A program made the position numbers and the translations under genes. Positions 36,283-44,453 of a DNA stretch of 64,000 bases are shown here, one piece after another. How positions within the stretch are numbered: the first letter of the stretch is position 1; every line of letters starts with the position of its first letter. The notes under the pieces are model-generated. The model did not search any database. It saw only the letters and a list, made by a program, of their open reading frames with translations, and was not told where the DNA came from. Origin of the DNA: Thiotrichaceae bacterium UBA7357 (GTDB lineage Bacteria > Pseudomonadota > Gammaproteobacteria > Eutrophobiales > Eutrophobiaceae); contig DKOR01000020.1 in the NCBI GenBank assembly GCA_002470825.1, positions 37,207 to 101,206 of the forward strand, written 5' to 3'.

Positions 36283-36307
36283 TTTCTATAAAACATTTCT
36301 TGTATCT

Positions 36308-37639
36308 ATGAGTAAACGCCGACGTAACAAGATTCCAGAAGGTTTGTTTAAGGCAAATATTGAGTCGTTATCACATGAAGGTCGCGGTATAACGCATATT
36401 GAAGGGAAGACCATCTTTATCGAAAACGCGCTTCCAGGTGAACAGGTAGAATTCAAATATGTCAGCAAACGCGCTAAGTTTGATCAGGGTGTGGCTGAGA
36501 ACATCATTACGGCTAATAAGCAAAGAATCACCCCTGAGTGTCAATACTTCGGGTACTGCGGCGGTTGTAGTCTGCAACATATGAAATCAGATGCGCAATT
36601 AGCACATAAACAAAACGTATTGTTGGAACAATTCATTCATTTAGGTCATGTAAAGCCTGAAATAGTCTTACCGCCTTTGGAAGGTCCTAACTTCGCTTAT
36701 CGCCATAAAGCACGACTTGCAGTAAAGTATGTTATCAAGAAAGAAAAAGTATTGGTTGGCTTCAGAGAAAAGCGTAGTTCTTATGTGGCCGAGATAAGAG
36801 AATGTAAGGTATTGCATCCAGACGTGGGTTCGAAATTTATAGCCATACAGGGATTGATTGAAAGCCTAAGTATTCATAATAAGATACCGCAGATCGAAGC
36901 AGCGGTCAGTGATAGTGGTACAGCCTTGGTATTAAGACATCTGACAGATTTTACCGATGAAGACATTGCAAAGTTAAATGTTTTTGAAAATGAACATCAA
37001 TTAAAGCTGTATCTACAGCCCGGAGGTTATGACACTGTAGAACGCTTAAATAAAAGTGATTTGGATGAATTATTTTATAAGCTTGATGATTATGATATTA
37101 CTATTTACTTCAAGCCAGTTGATTTCACTCAGATCAATGTTGAGGTGAATAAAAAGATGCTCAGTCTAGCAATAGAACTGCTTGAACCAAACAAGGATGA
37201 AAATATCCTAGATTTATTTTGTGGTGTCGGCAATTTCACTTTACCACTTGCACGCAAGGCAAAGTCAGTCATAGGCATAGAAGGTGATAAAGGTCTAGTA
37301 AAACAGGCAAAAAAAAATGCAATTAAAAACGATATTGATAATGTTGAGTTTTTTATGGCTGACCTTGCTGAGTTAGATAAATCCAATGAATTTATAAAAG
37401 ATAGTTTCGATAAGATCCTATTAGATCCAGCACGTGCTGGTGCGAAAGAGGTTATTGAAGCACTCAATACAAAAAATGTAAAACGTATCGTCTATGTATC
37501 TTGTAATCCGGCGACATTGGCGCGAGATGCAGGTATTCTGGTTAATGAAAAAGGATTTAAACTTACACAAGCAGGTGTTATGGATATGTTTCCTCACACA
37601 ACACATGTTGAATCGATAGCTGTCTTTAATAGGGAATGA
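36308..37639 (+). CDS. rlmD: 23S rRNA (uracil-1939-C5)-methyltransferase RlmD
   Basis: The 443-residue enzyme has a TRAM domain (about 10-68), then the Fe-S cysteines in ECQYFGYCGGCSLQHM (about 77-92) plus IRECKVLHP, so all four ligands are present. The methyltransferase domain has LDLFCGVGNFTLPLA (about 298-312), LDPARAGA and the catalytic Cys in YVSCNPATLARD. It modifies U1939 of 23S rRNA. Its stop overlaps the start of the downstream lipoprotein gene (ATGA). Confidence 0.95.
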   Translation: MSKRRRNKIPEGLFKANIESLSHEGRGITHIEGKTIFIENALPGEQVEFKYVSKRAKFDQGVAENIITANKQRITPECQYFGYCGGCSLQHMKSDAQLAHKQNVLLEQFIHLGHVKPEIVLPPLEGPNFAYRHKARLAVKYVIKKEKVLVGFREKRSSYVAEIRECKVLHPDVGSKFIAIQGLIESLSIHNKIPQIEAAVSDSGTALVLRHLTDFTDEDIAKLNVFENEHQLKLYLQPGGYDTVERLNKSDLDELFYKLDDYDITIYFKPVDFTQINVEVNKKMLSLAIELLEPNKDENILDLFCGVGNFTLPLARKAKSVIGIEGDKGLVKQAKKNAIKNDIDNVEFFMADLAELDKSNEFIKDSFDKILLDPARAGAKEVIEALNTKNVKRIVYVSCNPATLARDAGILVNEKGFKLTQAGVMDMFPHTTHVESIAVFNRE

Positions 37640-39120
37640 TTTTAAAAATATTATTAGCGTATTTTTTATCGCTCATTACTATAGGATGTGCTGAGACAAA
37701 TAGAAACAGCATAGCTTTTGGCCTAAACACTACTCCAGTCACGCTCGATCCACGTTTCGTAACTGATGCAGTCTCTTATCGCATAACTCGCTTAATATAT
37801 AAAAGTTTAATTGGTTTCGATGATCAATTTCAAGCAGTACCCGATTTGGCCAACTGGAAACAATTATCTTCAAGTCACTATCGCTTTACTTTAAAAAATA
37901 AAAATAGGAAATTTCATGATGGCACATATCTGTCAGCAAAAGATGTCAAAGCAACCTATGATTTTGTATTAAATCCTAAAAATATATCGCCACACAAAGG
38001 TTCGATGTGGATGATCGAAGAGATAGAAATAATAGATGACAACACGATAGATTTTAAATTATCGCAGATCGATCCACTTTTCCCAGGCAGATTAGTGATT
38101 GGGATTGTTCCAGAAAAATTAATCTTATCTCAACATGATTTCAATAAAAAACCTATAGGTAGTGGCCCACTGAGGTTTATCGGTAGGAAAGATGAATCAA
38201 GTTTGAGATTAGGTCGTATTAAGGATAATCAAGTAATAGAATTTATCACGCTAAAAGATGCCACTGTAAGAGTATTAAAATTATTACGAGGAGAAATTGA
38301 TTTAGTACAAGGTGACTTGCCGCCAGAGATTATTGCATGGTTAGACAAAAAAAAATCTGTGGCTATTAAGAAAAAAAGGGGAGATACGTTTACTTATATT
38401 GGTTTTAATCTTGAGGATACTACGACGGGTAATAGATTAGTCAGAAAGGCAATTGCTCATGCGATCGACCGTGATGCGATCATTAAATATATTAAGGGTG
38501 GAGCAGCACGAAAAGCTGGCACATTATTAGCTACTGAACATTGGGCGAGCCGAGCTGATTTAGTAGGTGTTCAATATGATCCTCAAGAATCACAAAGGTT
38601 ATTAGTAAAAGCCGGCTTCAATGAGATTAATAAACTAAAAATAAGCTATAAAACAACAAGTAAGCCTGATAGTTTACGGTTAGCAGCCATAATACAAGAT
38701 CAATTAAAAAGAGTGGGAATTGAAGTGAATATTCGTAGCTATGATTGGGGTACGTTCTATGGAGATATCAAGGAAGGAAGGTTTCAAATGTATAGTCTGG
38801 CTTGGGTGGGATTAAAGATGCCAGATATATTTAGATATGCTTTCCATAGTCAGTCGATACCGCCGAATGGTGCAAACCGTGGTCGTTTTGTTGATGAAAA
38901 AGTTGATTCCATCATTGAAATCGCAGAATTAGAATCCTCGATAGAAAGACAGGCAGACTACTATCGAGAGCTACAAAAGCTTATATTCGATGCTTTACCC
39001 TATGTGCCACTATGGTATGAGGATAATGTCTTGGCGATACGAAATAGTGTGCAAGGTTATGTATTGAATACAGATGGTAATTTTGATTCATTAGTAGATA
39101 CGATAAAAGTAAATAATTAA
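37636..39120 (+). CDS. Peptide/dipeptide ABC transporter substrate-binding lipoprotein (SBP family 5)
   Basis: The 494-residue protein has a short signal ending in a lipobox (LITIGC, Cys18). It then shows the family-5 pattern: NTTPVTLDPRFVTDAVSYRI, YRFTLKNKNRKFHDGTYLSAKDV, VRKAIAHAIDRDAIIKYI and WVGLKMPDIFRYAFHS. It should bind an oligopeptide in the periplasm, possibly a cell-wall peptide, given the L,D-transpeptidase next door. Matching permease genes lie 4.4 kb downstream and no ATPase genes are in the window. Confidence 0.9.
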   Translation: MILKILLAYFLSLITIGCAETNRNSIAFGLNTTPVTLDPRFVTDAVSYRITRLIYKSLIGFDDQFQAVPDLANWKQLSSSHYRFTLKNKNRKFHDGTYLSAKDVKATYDFVLNPKNISPHKGSMWMIEEIEIIDDNTIDFKLSQIDPLFPGRLVIGIVPEKLILSQHDFNKKPIGSGPLRFIGRKDESSLRLGRIKDNQVIEFITLKDATVRVLKLLRGEIDLVQGDLPPEIIAWLDKKKSVAIKKKRGDTFTYIGFNLEDTTTGNRLVRKAIAHAIDRDAIIKYIKGGAARKAGTLLATEHWASRADLVGVQYDPQESQRLLVKAGFNEINKLKISYKTTSKPDSLRLAAIIQDQLKRVGIEVNIRSYDWGTFYGDIKEGRFQMYSLAWVGLKMPDIFRYAFHSQSIPPNGANRGRFVDEKVDSIIEIAELESSIERQADYYRELQKLIFDALPYVPLWYEDNVLAIRNSVQGYVLNTDGNFDSLVDTIKVNN

Positions 39121-39122
39121 AT

Positions 39123-39611
39123 ATGCATATTCAAATATCAATATCAAATCAAATCTTATCGTTATTTGATGAAAATAAATTAGTCAAGCAGTTCTCTATC
39201 TCTACCGCAAAAAATGGTGTTGGAGAAAAAATGGGTAGTGAATGTACTCCACGTGGTAAACATATAATTACTGAAAAAATAGGTGGGGGTTACGAAGTAA
39301 ACTCTGTATTTGTGAGTAGGATAGCCACGGGTGAAATTTATGAACAAGAATTACGAGAACGATATCCTGAACGTGACTGGATACTGACGCGCATACTCTG
39401 GCTAAGTGGTACTGAAGAGGGAAAAAATAAAGGTCAACTTGGAGGAGAAAACATATGTAGTCATGATCGCTATATCTATATCCATGGCACGCCTGATGAT
39501 GTTTCCATGGGGAAACCCGGATCTCGAGGCTGCGTCCGTATGAAAAATTCAGATGTTATAGAAATATTTGATTTGGTAAAGGTTGGTACAGAGATAAACA
39601 TCTGTGAATGA
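39123..39611 (+). CDS. L,D-transpeptidase (YkuD domain)
   Basis: The 162-residue protein has the catalytic YkuD motif IHGTPDDVSMGKPGSRGCVRM (about 118-138) with the nucleophile Cys about residue 135. YkuD enzymes form 3-3 crosslinks in peptidoglycan or attach proteins to it. No signal peptide is seen: the protein begins directly with the domain (MHIQISISNQILSLF). It is thus either cytoplasmic, as known for some recycling-linked members, or exported another way. It is two bases after the lipoprotein stop. Confidence 0.87.
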   Translation: MHIQISISNQILSLFDENKLVKQFSISTAKNGVGEKMGSECTPRGKHIITEKIGGGYEVNSVFVSRIATGEIYEQELRERYPERDWILTRILWLSGTEEGKNKGQLGGENICSHDRYIYIHGTPDDVSMGKPGSRGCVRMKNSDVIEIFDLVKVGTEINICE

Positions 39612-39898
39612 ACATTAATCCATAGATACCATTTGAAGTAATAGGTGATGATGCTGTATTAAAAAAACATCAAGCTTCTTAATGGCAAAATAAGTATCTT
39701 TCCTTAGACAAATCGATTTGTGGTTTACATGCTAAATACCTGAAAGTTATCGTGAAAAATCATTGCTATTTTTCATTTGGCAGGTCGAAGAGCCTAACCA
39801 TTATCAATGGTCAATATGTATATTCTTACGCCAACAATTTGAAAGACTAATTTTCAACAATAATATATACATATTTCATATATGCCGTTAGGATAACA
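39612..39898. other. Non-coding interval with two hairpins
   Basis: No gene is recognised here. GAAAAAT (39754-39760) pairs with ATTTTTC (39768-39774), and ACCATT (39797-39802) with AATGGT (39806-39811). Either could end the L,D-transpeptidase transcript. There is no match to the GEMM c-di-GMP riboswitch core despite the GGDEF gene downstream. Confidence 0.4.
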
Positions 39899-40023
39899 AT
39901 GAAATTTAAGTTATTAGAAATACATTGGAGTCATTCCATTGGGATAAAATTTTTGAGAGTGGGTTGTCAGAAGTTAATCAGTAACATAATGACTCGGGAG
40001 ATCTGATTAATAAATTTGGTGAA
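39899..40023 (+). pseudogene. Decayed N-terminal part of a hemerythrin-GGDEF gene
   Basis: An ATG at 39899 has AGGA upstream but its frame fails. In another frame, in phase with the GGDEF ORF, codons from 39925 read LESFHWDKIFESGLSEVNQ, then TAA (39982-39984), then HNDSGDLINKFGE. That is the opening helix of a bacteriohemerythrin (W-D-x-x-F...V-x-Q-H). So at least one frameshift between 39901 and about 39934, and one nonsense codon directly before the first iron-ligand His, separate the original start from the intact downstream ORF. Confidence 0.7.
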
Positions 40024-41031
40024 ATGTTGACTAACAATGAGGTCTTAATTGAAGATATTAAGAGATTATATAAAGATTTTTCACAAAATGCCCAACACCA
40101 TTTTTTTGAAGAAGAGGTCTTTATGCGTCGAGTTGGTATAGACTCACGACATCTTGGTAGTCTTGCTAATAGACACTGCCAGTTTCTCAATGAAGTATCA
40201 TTCATGTATCAAGCTATATCACCTGATAATCTTGGTTCGTCAAAAAAATTATTTAATTACCTTACTCATCGACTTGCCTTTCATATCTTTGGTACAAATC
40301 AGAATATGGCAAGACAAGTAGAAGTTATTAGCAGAGGTCTCAGTCTTAGTGAAGCATATAATTTTGAAGAATTAGACATAGATAGCTCAACTGAATCAGT
40401 GCTTGTCATTCTCAATGATTTATTTAAACAAATATCAGCTCGAAACAAGGAATTAGTTAATTTAAATCAGACACTTGAGGAAAAAGTCGCAGACCGTACA
40501 AAAGCACTCTCGGAAGCAAATCGTCATCTGGAAGAGATATCATTAACTGATATGCTCACAGGACTACCTAATCGTCGTCACGCCTTGCGTAAGCTCGGTG
40601 ATCTGTGGGATCAATCTCTTAAAGGGGCGACTCCGCTTACTTGTATGATTATTGATGCCGATCATTTTAAAAAAGTGAACGATTCATATGGACATAATGC
40701 TGGTGATATAGTTCTCTCTGAACTAGCGAAAACGATTCATGATGCTGTAAGGAATGATGATATTGCGTGTCGATTAGGTGGTGATGAATTTTTTGTTATT
40801 TGTCCTAATACGGATAAACAAGGTGGTTTGAATGTAGCTGAATATGTTCGTAAAACAGTCTCTGAACTACGTGTTTCAGTGGGTGATGGCGAATGGCATG
40901 GAAGTATCAGTATTGGATTAGCGACTCGTGCCGCTAATATGGAGAATAGTCACGATCTGATTAAGATAGCTGATGATAGCGTGTATATGGCCAAACGAAA
41001 TGGAAAAAACTGTGTAAGAACAAGAGGTTGA
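40024..41031 (+). CDS. Diguanylate cyclase (GGDEF) with truncated hemerythrin-like domain
   Basis: The 335-residue ORF starts at ATG 40024 inside a hemerythrin domain. Residues 1-105 hold HHFFEEEVFM and HIFGTNQNM, where the usual iron-ligand Asp is Asn. A coiled coil (about 130-170) and a GGDEF domain follow. The domain has DMLTGLPNRR, DADHFKKVNDSYGHNAGD, the inhibitory-site RNDD and the intact RLGGDEFF, so c-di-GMP synthesis is plausible. The true N terminus is lost upstream. If expressed, translation must re-start internally and oxygen or iron sensing is probably gone. Confidence 0.82.
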   Translation: MLTNNEVLIEDIKRLYKDFSQNAQHHFFEEEVFMRRVGIDSRHLGSLANRHCQFLNEVSFMYQAISPDNLGSSKKLFNYLTHRLAFHIFGTNQNMARQVEVISRGLSLSEAYNFEELDIDSSTESVLVILNDLFKQISARNKELVNLNQTLEEKVADRTKALSEANRHLEEISLTDMLTGLPNRRHALRKLGDLWDQSLKGATPLTCMIIDADHFKKVNDSYGHNAGDIVLSELAKTIHDAVRNDDIACRLGGDEFFVICPNTDKQGGLNVAEYVRKTVSELRVSVGDGEWHGSISIGLATRAANMENSHDLIKIADDSVYMAKRNGKNCVRTRG

Positions 41032-41076
41032 AACAGATTAAAGGTTTAAACTCCAACTTAATGTTAAACTAAAATG

Positions 41077-41097
41077 CTGAGATTCAGTAACTCTCAG
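41077..41097 (+). terminator. Likely terminator after the GGDEF gene
   Basis: CTGAGA (41077-41082) pairs with TCTCAG (41092-41097) around nine bases, followed by T-rich DNA (TATGTTTCTTTATTTATTTT). It lies between the convergent GGDEF and TPR genes. Confidence 0.45.
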
Positions 41098-41106
41098 TAT
41101 GTTTCT

Positions 41107-41871
41107 TTATTTATTTTTCTCAAGCTCAGTCAATAATTTTTTAAGTTCTTTATCTTGAATTGCTTTTTCATTATTCATTTTTACCTCTTTAATGACAGCA
41201 ATCGCTTCTCCGTTTAGTCCTTCTGTTGCTAAAGAGACTGCATATATCTTCATAGCATTTAAATTAGAAAGAAAATTTGGTTCTAGATTTATAGCTTCTT
41301 CAATGGCATTAATCACTGACCTTGTATCATTCAACTCAAATGAGGCACGTGCCAGCAAAATAAACCCCCTAGCAGTTTCAGTAATAGCTAACGATTTTTC
41401 TGCAAGATGTTTAGCATCTTGGTAGTTTTCTATCAGGAATTCATGATGTGCTTTTGTATAGTAGCCTGACCACCAATCTGGATATTCTTCTACTGTGAAA
41501 TCTAATAAGGCCGATGCTTTATCAAATCGACCAGTCCAGAGGTAGATATACGATAAGCTAATATTCAACCGAGGGTACTCACCATTTAGTTGCATGCCCA
41601 TCAGATAAGTTTGTTCTGCTTTATCAAACTCTTTCATACGGCTATAAAAAGTACCTAATTCAAGCTCATAGTGACCTTTCACTCCACCATATGCAGATTT
41701 TTTGCTTTCCCAATACTTGATAGCTGCGTCGTGTTTTCCATGATCAAACATTTCTTTAGCATGAGCTATATCAGTCATAAAATATTTTTTCTCAAAAGCA
41801 AAACCATTATTTGAAGTAATAAGTAATGATAATGAAATAGTCACAAATTTTAAAAAGCGGTTGATATTCAT
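41107..41871 (-). CDS. Exported tetratricopeptide-repeat protein
   Basis: The 254-residue protein has a signal peptide (MNINRFLKFVTISLSLLITSNNGFA, cleavage likely after 25). Five to six TPR-like helical pairs follow, for example KEMFDHGKHDAAIKYWESK, YSRMKEFDKAEQTYLMG and YLWTGRFDKASALLDFTVE, with a Lys/Glu-rich tail. It should be periplasmic and act through protein binding. It somewhat resembles the N-terminal part of BioB/PgaA-type or YaiO-like TPR exporters but lacks a barrel domain. No function can be assigned. Confidence 0.72.
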   Translation of the reverse strand: MNINRFLKFVTISLSLLITSNNGFAFEKKYFMTDIAHAKEMFDHGKHDAAIKYWESKKSAYGGVKGHYELELGTFYSRMKEFDKAEQTYLMGMQLNGEYPRLNISLSYIYLWTGRFDKASALLDFTVEEYPDWWSGYYTKAHHEFLIENYQDAKHLAEKSLAITETARGFILLARASFELNDTRSVINAIEEAINLEPNFLSNLNAMKIYAVSLATEGLNGEAIAVIKEVKMNNEKAIQDKELKKLLTELEKNK

Positions 41872-42078
41872 AGTAATAGAGTTGTTTATCTATAATCGTT
41901 TTATAATAAGATTAATAACAGATTTAATATTATGTCTGGGACTTAGTTGCTGTTCTTCTTGGAGGAAACATTGATAAAGACCGCTAATGACATTTATTGG
42001 TGCCATACTTGTTAATATTGAGATATTAGAAGTTTGTTTGAAAATTTACTAGCCGCCATTATTATTACAATCCTTTTC

Positions 42079-42165
42079 ATGACTCACCACATAACAGAGG
42101 CAACACCAATCGTAATAATTATTATGACTGGGGCTGGAAAGTGTGTGTGCAGTCACTATCCGTAA
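42079..42165 (+). CDS. Possible short leader-peptide-like ORF (28 codons)
   Basis: ATG 42079 to TAA 42163 encodes a peptide with the central segment ATPIVIIIMTGAG (residues 8-20). Runs of Ile/Val/Thr followed by TGxGAG resemble the attenuation leader peptides of thr and ilv operons (E. coli ThrL ends TTGNGAG). Against it, there is no ribosome site, no GC-rich terminator directly downstream, and no Thr/Ile biosynthetic gene on this strand. It could be a relic or chance. Confidence 0.2.
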   Translation: MTHHITEATPIVIIIMTGAGKCVCSHYP

Positions 42166-42337
42166 CAACAATGCAACGTATTTTTTCGTGAATTTACAAG
42201 AAACTTATAATCAATTCATAGCCATAGCGCTATGAATATTATCATATGTTAACACTAATCAGTGTGTGATGCTGTTAAATTTTAGACACAGATATTCTAA
42301 GATCAAAAAGATATTACCTGCAGGTTATATATCTACT

Positions 42338-42369
42338 TAACCGATGCCCAGATGTCAGGGCATTGGTTA
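42338..42369. terminator. Strong hairpin downstream of the basic protein gene
   Basis: TAACCGATGCCC (42338-42349) pairs with GGGCATTGGTTA (42358-42369), one G-T pair, loop of eight bases. It lies 17 bases past the stop of the minus-strand H1-like gene. It lacks a clear T-run on either side, but its stability suggests a transcript end. Confidence 0.5.
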
Positions 42370-42386
42370 GTATGATGATTTCAAAC

Positions 42387-42830
42387 CTATCTTGCTTTAC
42401 GTTTTCTAATTTTTTTCTTTGGTTTATTTAATATTTTGTCTGTTACAGTTAGCGCTTTGTTATATGCTATCAGCCGACGACAATTAATTCGCAAGCCCGA
42501 TAACTCTTCGAAGAGAACCGCTCTAGCAGATTTATTTTTAGCAGCAGCTTTTCTAGTATCCGCTAATTCTTTATCAATAATATTCAGAGCTTTCTTATTT
42601 GCGGCAATCGGGTTATTTTGACTCTTTGTCGCTGCAGCTTTACGACGTTTAATAAGCGTGATGCGTTTTTTACTAATACGCTTTCCTTCAGTCGATGACT
42701 GTTTACTCTTTTTTGTAGCCTGCAATAATGCTTTAGAACCAGCTATTGTAGCCGCCTCAAGATTTGTTAGTGAGCTGACGATTACTTTAGTCAACGCAGA
42801 ATTTTTAATTATTTTTTTTGATACAGCCAT
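42387..42830 (-). CDS. Lysine/arginine/alanine-rich basic protein (histone H1-like)
   Basis: The 147-residue protein is very basic throughout, with Lys/Arg clusters (KATKKSKQSS, GKRISKKRITLIKRRKAA) and a C-terminal tail KILNKPKKKIRKRKAR. It has few acidic or aromatic residues. This composition resembles histone H1-like or AlgP-type nucleoid proteins, though the segments are mixed with Leu/Ile and may form helices. An AAxxK heptad repeat is not present. DNA or RNA binding is plausible; no family was recognised. It is a single-gene unit with a hairpin after it. Confidence 0.7.
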   Translation of the reverse strand: MAVSKKIIKNSALTKVIVSSLTNLEAATIAGSKALLQATKKSKQSSTEGKRISKKRITLIKRRKAAATKSQNNPIAANKKALNIIDKELADTRKAAAKNKSARAVLFEELSGLRINCRRLIAYNKALTVTDKILNKPKKKIRKRKAR

Positions 42831-42934
42831 AAAAGTCTCCAGGTAAGTTATTTAAATTAATAATCTAATATATAATATAGATTATTATGAAACACATGAT
42901 AAGAAAATTCACAGGAATATCTATTCAGATATCT

Positions 42935-43399
42935 TCATTGTTGTTTTCTTTTAGCTTGAACAATCTGTCTGGCAAGGCGTTTTATCTGAGCATCATATAG
43001 CGCAAGCTCTCCACCTGTTTTAATTGCCATAATAGAAATTCGTGCTAGCAATAACAACAATAATAAATCTATAACCCAGGCAATGAAATAGGAAATTCGA
43101 AAATTATCAGTTTTAATTTTAAGACTACTTTTATGTTTGACACTAATTTCGTTTTGTCCAAGTAAACTATCATGGGTTGGTCTAAAACTCTTGTCTATAT
43201 TTGAGCCCGCTTCTATGGCTGTTGCCATTCGAAGAATATTGCCTGGATTTTTGTAAAGAGAAAGTGCTTCACTAAATACTTGGATTGATAACCATAAACC
43301 AATAAATAGCAGCAGAACTCCGCATATGCGAACAACGATATTGACGATATCCTGATTTGCTTTATTTAAAGACATTGCTGTTGTTTTGTTTATTTTCAC
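42935..43399 (-). CDS. Two-helix membrane protein of unknown function
   Basis: The 154-residue protein has two clear membrane segments (about 25-46, VRICGVLLLFIGLWLSIQVF, and about 103-126, YFIAWVIDLLLLLLLARISIM). A polar loop of about 55 residues lies between them and a basic C-terminal helix (LYDAQIKRLARQIVQAKRKQQ) follows. No known domain is recognised. It lies between the basic protein gene and the divergent permease gene. Confidence 0.6.
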   Translation of the reverse strand: MKINKTTAMSLNKANQDIVNIVVRICGVLLLFIGLWLSIQVFSEALSLYKNPGNILRMATAIEAGSNIDKSFRPTHDSLLGQNEISVKHKSSLKIKTDNFRISYFIAWVIDLLLLLLLARISIMAIKTGGELALYDAQIKRLARQIVQAKRKQQ

Positions 43400-43526
43400 T
43401 ATCTATTCGTTACTGTTTTCAAATTTATGCAGTATATTGATACGAGACTCTTATAAGCTGTCACTAGCTGCTATCATTATTGTAGCCTGATTTGGGTCAA
43501 TAGTTGAACCTGGAATTTAAAATAGT

Positions 43527-44453
43527 GTGTTCTTGAATTATCTTATTAAACGACTGATAGGTGCTGTTTTTGTGTTATTCAGCATATCGACCCTCGTTTT
43601 TTTATTGATCCACCTTATACCGGGTGATCCAATAGAAGTGATGTTGGGCGAAACCGCGAGTCTAGGAGATAGAGAAGCATTACGTCATTCACTCGGGCTA
43701 GATCTACCAATCTTGCAACAATGGTGGGAATATTTGAGAGGGATTTTGCAATTTGATCTAGGGGAATCATTACATTCTAAACAAGCAGTTACTCAATTAC
43801 TCTCTGAACGATTACCCGCTACTGTGATTCTGAGCGTTGCCAGTTTGTTTGTTGCTATTGTTATCGCATTACCACTGGGAATATTAGCTGCTATTTATAA
43901 AGATTCAGTTTGGGATCGATTGGCAATGCTTGCAGCAATGGTTGGCGTTTCTGTACCTAATTTTGTGATGGGGCCCCTATTAATATTAATTTTTGCCCTT
44001 TGGCTGGGGTGGGTTCCCGTAAGCGGCAAAGATGGGATGTCTTCATTAATACTTCCTGCTTTAACTTTAGGATCAGCATTGACAGCCATTTTGTCACGGA
44101 TGATACGCACATCAATGCTGGAAGTCATTCAAGAAGATTATATTCGTGCCGCGCGTGCGCGTGGACTTAGTGAGTTTCGGATATTAGGTTTGCATGCATT
44201 GCGCAATACTGCATTACCTGTAATTACTATCTTGGGTATGCAATTTGGTTCCTTACTTGCTGGTGCAGTTATTACTGAAACTATTTTTTCCTGGCCAGGA
44301 ATTGGCCAATTAATGATTGATTCTATTCAAAAACGAGATTATCCGGTTGTTCAAGCATGTGTATTATTAATTAGTTTTACTTATGTTTTTGTAAATCTGA
44401 TAACTGATGTGACCTATACTGTATTGGACCCGAGATTGAAAATCGACACATGA
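43527..44453 (+). CDS. Dipeptide/oligopeptide ABC transporter permease (DppB/OppB type)
   Basis: The 308-residue permease has FLNYLIKRLIGAVFVLFSISTLVFLLIHLIPGDP at the N terminus, HSLGLDLPILQQWWEYL, and the EAA loop region DYIRAARARGLSEFRILGLHALRNTALPVITI (about 204-235). The EAA loop contacts the ATPase. The start is GTG 43527, with a TTG two codons later as alternative. It is coupled to the second permease by a four-base overlap. It probably works with the SBP encoded at 37636. Confidence 0.9.
   Translation: MFLNYLIKRLIGAVFVLFSISTLVFLLIHLIPGDPIEVMLGETASLGDREALRHSLGLDLPILQQWWEYLRGILQFDLGESLHSKQAVTQLLSERLPATVILSVASLFVAIVIALPLGILAAIYKDSVWDRLAMLAAMVGVSVPNFVMGPLLILIFALWLGWVPVSGKDGMSSLILPALTLGSALTAILSRMIRTSMLEVIQEDYIRAARARGLSEFRILGLHALRNTALPVITILGMQFGSLLAGAVITETIFSWPGIGQLMIDSIQKRDYPVVQACVLLISFTYVFVNLITDVTYTVLDPRLKIDT

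Larger units (their letters stand above)
41872..42386. other. 515-base gene-poor interval
   Basis: No normal gene was found here. It contains a 28-codon leader-like ORF (42079-42165), an inverted repeat TTCATAG/CTATGAA around eight bases near 42219-42240, and a strong GC stem (42338-42369). Base composition is very AT-rich except for the 42120-42160 stretch. It lies within the block that separates the two halves of the peptide-uptake set. Confidence 0.5.

Noticed and set aside
39612..39898. Possible c-di-GMP riboswitch ahead of the GGDEF gene
   Set aside because: The conserved GEMM core bases and paired stems are not present; only two small hairpins are seen.
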